DNA from: Streptomyces marincola
GTDB lineage: Bacteria; Actinomycetota; Actinomycetes; Streptomycetales; Streptomycetaceae
Reading direction: 5' to 3'
DNA: 64,000 bases
Assembly (NCBI RefSeq): GCF_020410765.1
Contig: NZ_CP084541.1
Span: 6,192,001 to 6,256,000, forward strand
The notes under the pieces are model-generated. The model saw only the letters and a list, made by a program, of their open reading frames with translations, did not search any database and was not told the origin of the DNA. Positions 61,998-64,000 of the stretch are shown one piece after another. Each line of letters opens with the position of its first letter. Positions within the stretch are counted from its first letter, which is position 1. Made by a program: the position numbers and the translations under genes.

Positions 61998-62816
61998 TCA
62001 GGGCTTGCGTGCCACGCCCCCGGCCATCAGCCGCTGGGCCACGGTCAGCGGCAGCGGGACCGGGGAGTCCGGCCGCCACAGCGGCAGCGACACCACGCCG
62101 GGTTCGAGCAGTTCGAGGCCGCGGAAGTACGCCTCGATCTCCTCCATCGTGCGGAACCGCCCGGTGCCGAGGAACTCCAGCATCGTCTCCTCGACCGTGC
62201 GGGCCTCGGGTCCCGTGTCGCAGAAGTGCGTCAGCAGCAGGTGGCTCCCCGGGGGTACGGCCCCCATGTAGGCGTCGACGATGCCCTGCGGGTCCTCGTC
62301 GTCGTGCAGGTGGTGCAGCATGCCGACGAGCATCACGCCGACCGGCTGGGAGAAGTCGATCAGACGCCGCACGCCGGGGTGCGCGAGGACGGCCTCCGGA
62401 TCGCGCAGATCGGCCGTGACCACGCCCGTGTACTCGTTCTCCTCCAGCAGGGCCCGGCCGTGGGCCAGCACGATCGGGTCGTTGTCGACGTAGGCCACCC
62501 GTGCGTGCGGCGTGTGCCGCTGGGCCACCTGGTGGGTGTTCTCCAACGTCGGCAGGCCGGCCCCGAGATCGAGGAACTGCTGGATCCCGGCCTCGACGGC
62601 CAGGTGGCGCACCGCGCGGCCGAGCACCGCGCGGTTGTACCACCCGACGTCGCTGATGTGCGGCATCGTGCGGCGCACTTCGTCGGCGACCACGCGGTCG
62701 ACCTCGTAATTGTCCTTGCCGCCCAGGACCGCGTCGTACACCCGCGCGATACTCGGCCTGCTGAGGTCGATGTCCTGGGCCTGACCGGCCGTGGCCGCGC
62801 CGTTCTCGTTCGCCAT
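61998..62816 (-). CDS. SAM-dependent methyltransferase, DUF574 (SAV2177-like)
   Basis: 272 residues. 'DLSRPSIARVYDAVLGGKDNYEVDRVVADEV' is the DUF574 N-terminal signature, followed by 'QFLDLGAGLPTLENTHQVAQR' (SAM loop) and 'VAYVDNDPIVLAHGRALL'. A second member of this family lies at 54993-55814. The gene converges on the class-I methyltransferase (7-nt gap between stops). Substrate unknown; members are abundant in Streptomyces. Confidence 0.9.
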   Translation of the reverse strand: MANENGAATAGQAQDIDLSRPSIARVYDAVLGGKDNYEVDRVVADEVRRTMPHISDVGWYNRAVLGRAVRHLAVEAGIQQFLDLGAGLPTLENTHQVAQRHTPHARVAYVDNDPIVLAHGRALLEENEYTGVVTADLRDPEAVLAHPGVRRLIDFSQPVGVMLVGMLHHLHDDEDPQGIVDAYMGAVPPGSHLLLTHFCDTGPEARTVEETMLEFLGTGRFRTMEEIEAYFRGLELLEPGVVSLPLWRPDSPVPLPLTVAQRLMAGGVARKP

Positions 62817-63057
62817 TGAAGAGGTCCCAACTTCCGTCTCGCGGCCCGTCGTTGGCGGGCCCGCCCGTGCCGTGGCGCACAGGGTAACCTCCGGGTGACC
62901 GGTTCGCGCACCCGTTCCCCTCTCAACCTCGCTCACCGCCGCGGAAGTTGACGCGGGGCCCGGCCGCCGTCGGAGCACAGCCGGTTCCCGGCAACCTTCC
63001 GGGCCGTGCCCGGGGTCTTGTTGGGTGAGAGAGCAAAAGGGAACGACGGGCAAGGTG

Positions 63058-63747
63058 ATGGTGGTGCGCGGTTTCGGCACGGTCCGGCGGGCCGGGGGAG
63101 AGGACATCGAGGCGGCGGCGCGGGCGCTCGCGGCGGCCTCCGTGGACGAGGCCGTGGCGGCGTGGATCACGCCGGACGAGGAGACGCGCGCACGGCGGGG
63201 CGCCGAGGCGGGGCAGGACATCGCCGCCTGGCTCGACACGACCCGCCGGAGCGCCGAGGTCCTGCTCGTGAGCGGTGACGACGGCATCGCGGGGCTCGCC
63301 ATGTGGCACTTCGTCGACGGTGCCGGCGACGGCGACGGCGACGAGCACGCGGACGGGCCGGGCGACGGCGGCGCGGACGCGGCCGGCACCGACGCGCTGA
63401 TACGCGTCTACGGAACGGACGGCCTGGCCCGCATGGCCCAGGTGCGGGAGGCGGTGGGCCGCCGGCACCCGAGCGGCGTCCCGCACTGGCACCTGTCGCA
63501 GACCGTGATCGTGCCCGAGCTGCGTGGGCGCGGCCTCGGCGGTGCGCTGCTGCGCCACCACCTGGACCGCGTGGACGAGGAGCGGGCGGCGGCCTACCTG
63601 GAGGCCAGCACTCCGCGCAGCCAGGCGCTGTACGAGCGGTACGGCTTCCTCGCGCTCGGGGCGCCGGTCGAGCTGCCGGACGGCGGGCCGCGACTCCAGC
63701 CCATGTGGCGGGAGGGGCGTTCCGGACTCAGGCCCCCGGGGGCGTGA
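63058..63747 (+). CDS. GNAT-family N-acetyltransferase
   Basis: 229 residues from ATG 63058; GTG at 63025 would add 11 residues and has equal support. The acetyl-CoA-binding motif A 'QTVIVPELRGRGLGGALLRHHLDR' is in the C-terminal half and 'SQALYERYGFLALG' closes the fold. A Gly/Asp-rich insertion ('GAGDGDGDEHADGPGDGGADAAG') of ~25 residues interrupts the fold near residues 87-111. Substrate unknown. Confidence 0.88.
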   Translation: MVVRGFGTVRRAGGEDIEAAARALAAASVDEAVAAWITPDEETRARRGAEAGQDIAAWLDTTRRSAEVLLVSGDDGIAGLAMWHFVDGAGDGDGDEHADGPGDGGADAAGTDALIRVYGTDGLARMAQVREAVGRRHPSGVPHWHLSQTVIVPELRGRGLGGALLRHHLDRVDEERAAAYLEASTPRSQALYERYGFLALGAPVELPDGGPRLQPMWREGRSGLRPPGA

Positions 63748-63838
63748 GCCGGCGGGCCACCGGGCCCCGGCCGCGCGCGCCCGGGACCGGCGCGTACGCC
63801 CCCGGGGGCCGCCCGGGCCGCGCCGGTCCCGCGCCCGG

Positions 63839-63844
63839 TAGCAT
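63839..63844 (+). promoter_or_regulatory. -10 element for riboswitch transcript
   Basis: TAGCAT lies 10-15 nt upstream of the first paired base of the riboswitch aptamer and is the only recognisable -10 in the region. Confidence 0.4.
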
Positions 63845-63849
63845 GGGCG

Positions 63850-63968
63850 GCAGCGAAGGGGAGTAGTCCCGCAACACCGGCCGGTCGACATACTGGCCAT
63901 CCGCACGCGGATGGCCCGGCCGCCGGGCCGCGGCCCGCCAGGGCCCCGGTGGACGAGACCTTCGGCCA
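63850..63968 (+). ncRNA. yybP-ykoY (manganese) riboswitch aptamer
   Basis: Two conserved blocks of the family are present: GGGGAGTAG at 63858-63866 and GAGACCTTCGGCC at 63955-63967, with CGAAGG (63854-63859) pairing with CCTTCG (63959-63964) to close P1. GTCGACATACTGG in the middle matches the conserved inner loop of actinobacterial members. This aptamer senses Mn2+ and usually controls TMEM165/GDT1 or other Mn exporters. It is followed by a hairpin at the window edge; the controlled gene lies outside. Confidence 0.87.
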
Positions 63969-63980
63969 GGCACGACTCTG

Positions 63981-64000
63981 CCCGCACCTTCCGGTGCGGG
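63981..64000 (+). terminator. Expression-platform hairpin after the riboswitch
   Basis: Perfect 8-bp stem CCCGCACC/GGTGCGGG with a TTCC tetraloop, ending at the last base of the window, so any T run or overlap with a ribosome-binding site cannot be seen. It lies 12 nt after the aptamer. Confidence 0.7.

Noticed and set aside
63850..64000. tRNA or other structured RNA at the right edge
   Set aside because: No T-psi-C or acceptor-stem pattern; the GGGGAGTAG and GAGACC blocks identify the yybP-ykoY aptamer instead.

Overview
The window is a 64 kb stretch of very GC-rich chromosome with frequent GTG starts, many short 4-nt gene overlaps and strongly G/C-biased third codon positions. The protein families (XRE/DUF5753 regulators, SAV2177-type DUF574 methyltransferases, DUF3618 and DUF4032 proteins, a stand-alone LigD-type polymerase domain, an F420-type luciferase-like oxidoreductase, GH/CBM secreted enzymes) point to a Streptomyces or a close relative in the Streptomycetaceae. 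No insertion sequence, prophage, CRISPR array, tRNA or rRNA was seen.

Layout. 0-12 kb is a mannan/galactomannan-type sugar locus: the 3' end of a family-5 solute-binding protein, a permease, a permease-ATPase fusion, a second ATPase and a GH36 alpha-galactosidase in one operon, then a convergent second GH36 enzyme, and a divergent GH2 beta-mannosidase translationally coupled to a LacI-like sugar-sensor domain without a DNA-binding domain. A secreted GH26 beta-mannanase with two carbohydrate-binding modules lies 20 kb further on (30.7-32.5 kb) behind a perfect CebR-type operator. These genes make a coherent pathway: extracellular mannan cleavage, oligosaccharide import, cytosolic removal of galactose and mannose.

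12-31 kb and 32-39 kb are mostly housekeeping and accessory genes: MFS exporter, TPR protein, nucleotidyltransferase, transketolase, baeRF (eRF1-like) protein, PfpI-type protein, LigD polymerase domain, F420-type oxidoreductase, 6-phosphogluconate dehydrogenase, two aldo-keto reductases, a three-gene envelope/stress operon, DUF4032 kinase-like protein, DrrAB-type ABC exporter, DUF2231-Rieske fusion, GMC oxidoreductase fused to a subunit-3 domain, P-loop kinases, SDR, ArsR-type regulator, flavin reductase and HAD hydrolase. 39.4-45.7 kb holds a rhamnose-type ABC importer (rhaT-P-Q-S order) behind a LacI-type operator, and an oxidoreductase of the Gfo/Idh/MocA family. 45.9-48.3 kb is a TetR-MFS pair; 48.7-52.2 kb is an amino-acid ABC importer operon headed by a GNAT acetyltransferase; 52.6-53.7 kb a LacI regulator; 54.1-55.8 kb an XRE regulator overlapping a DUF574 methyltransferase behind a perfect palindrome.

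The most notable find is a compact lasso-peptide biosynthetic cluster on the minus strand at 58.1-60.9 kb: a 45-46-residue precursor that is not normally called as a gene (predicted core GNNGIWWEPFNPQYDY, ring Gly1-Glu8), then an asparagine-synthetase-like cyclase, a PqqD-like leader-recognition protein and a transglutaminase-like leader peptidase. A stem-loop separates the precursor from the enzymes, there is no dedicated ABC transporter, and a small protein of unknown family converges on the cluster. The right edge of the window carries a yybP-ykoY manganese riboswitch with its expression-platform hairpin; the gene it controls lies outside the window.
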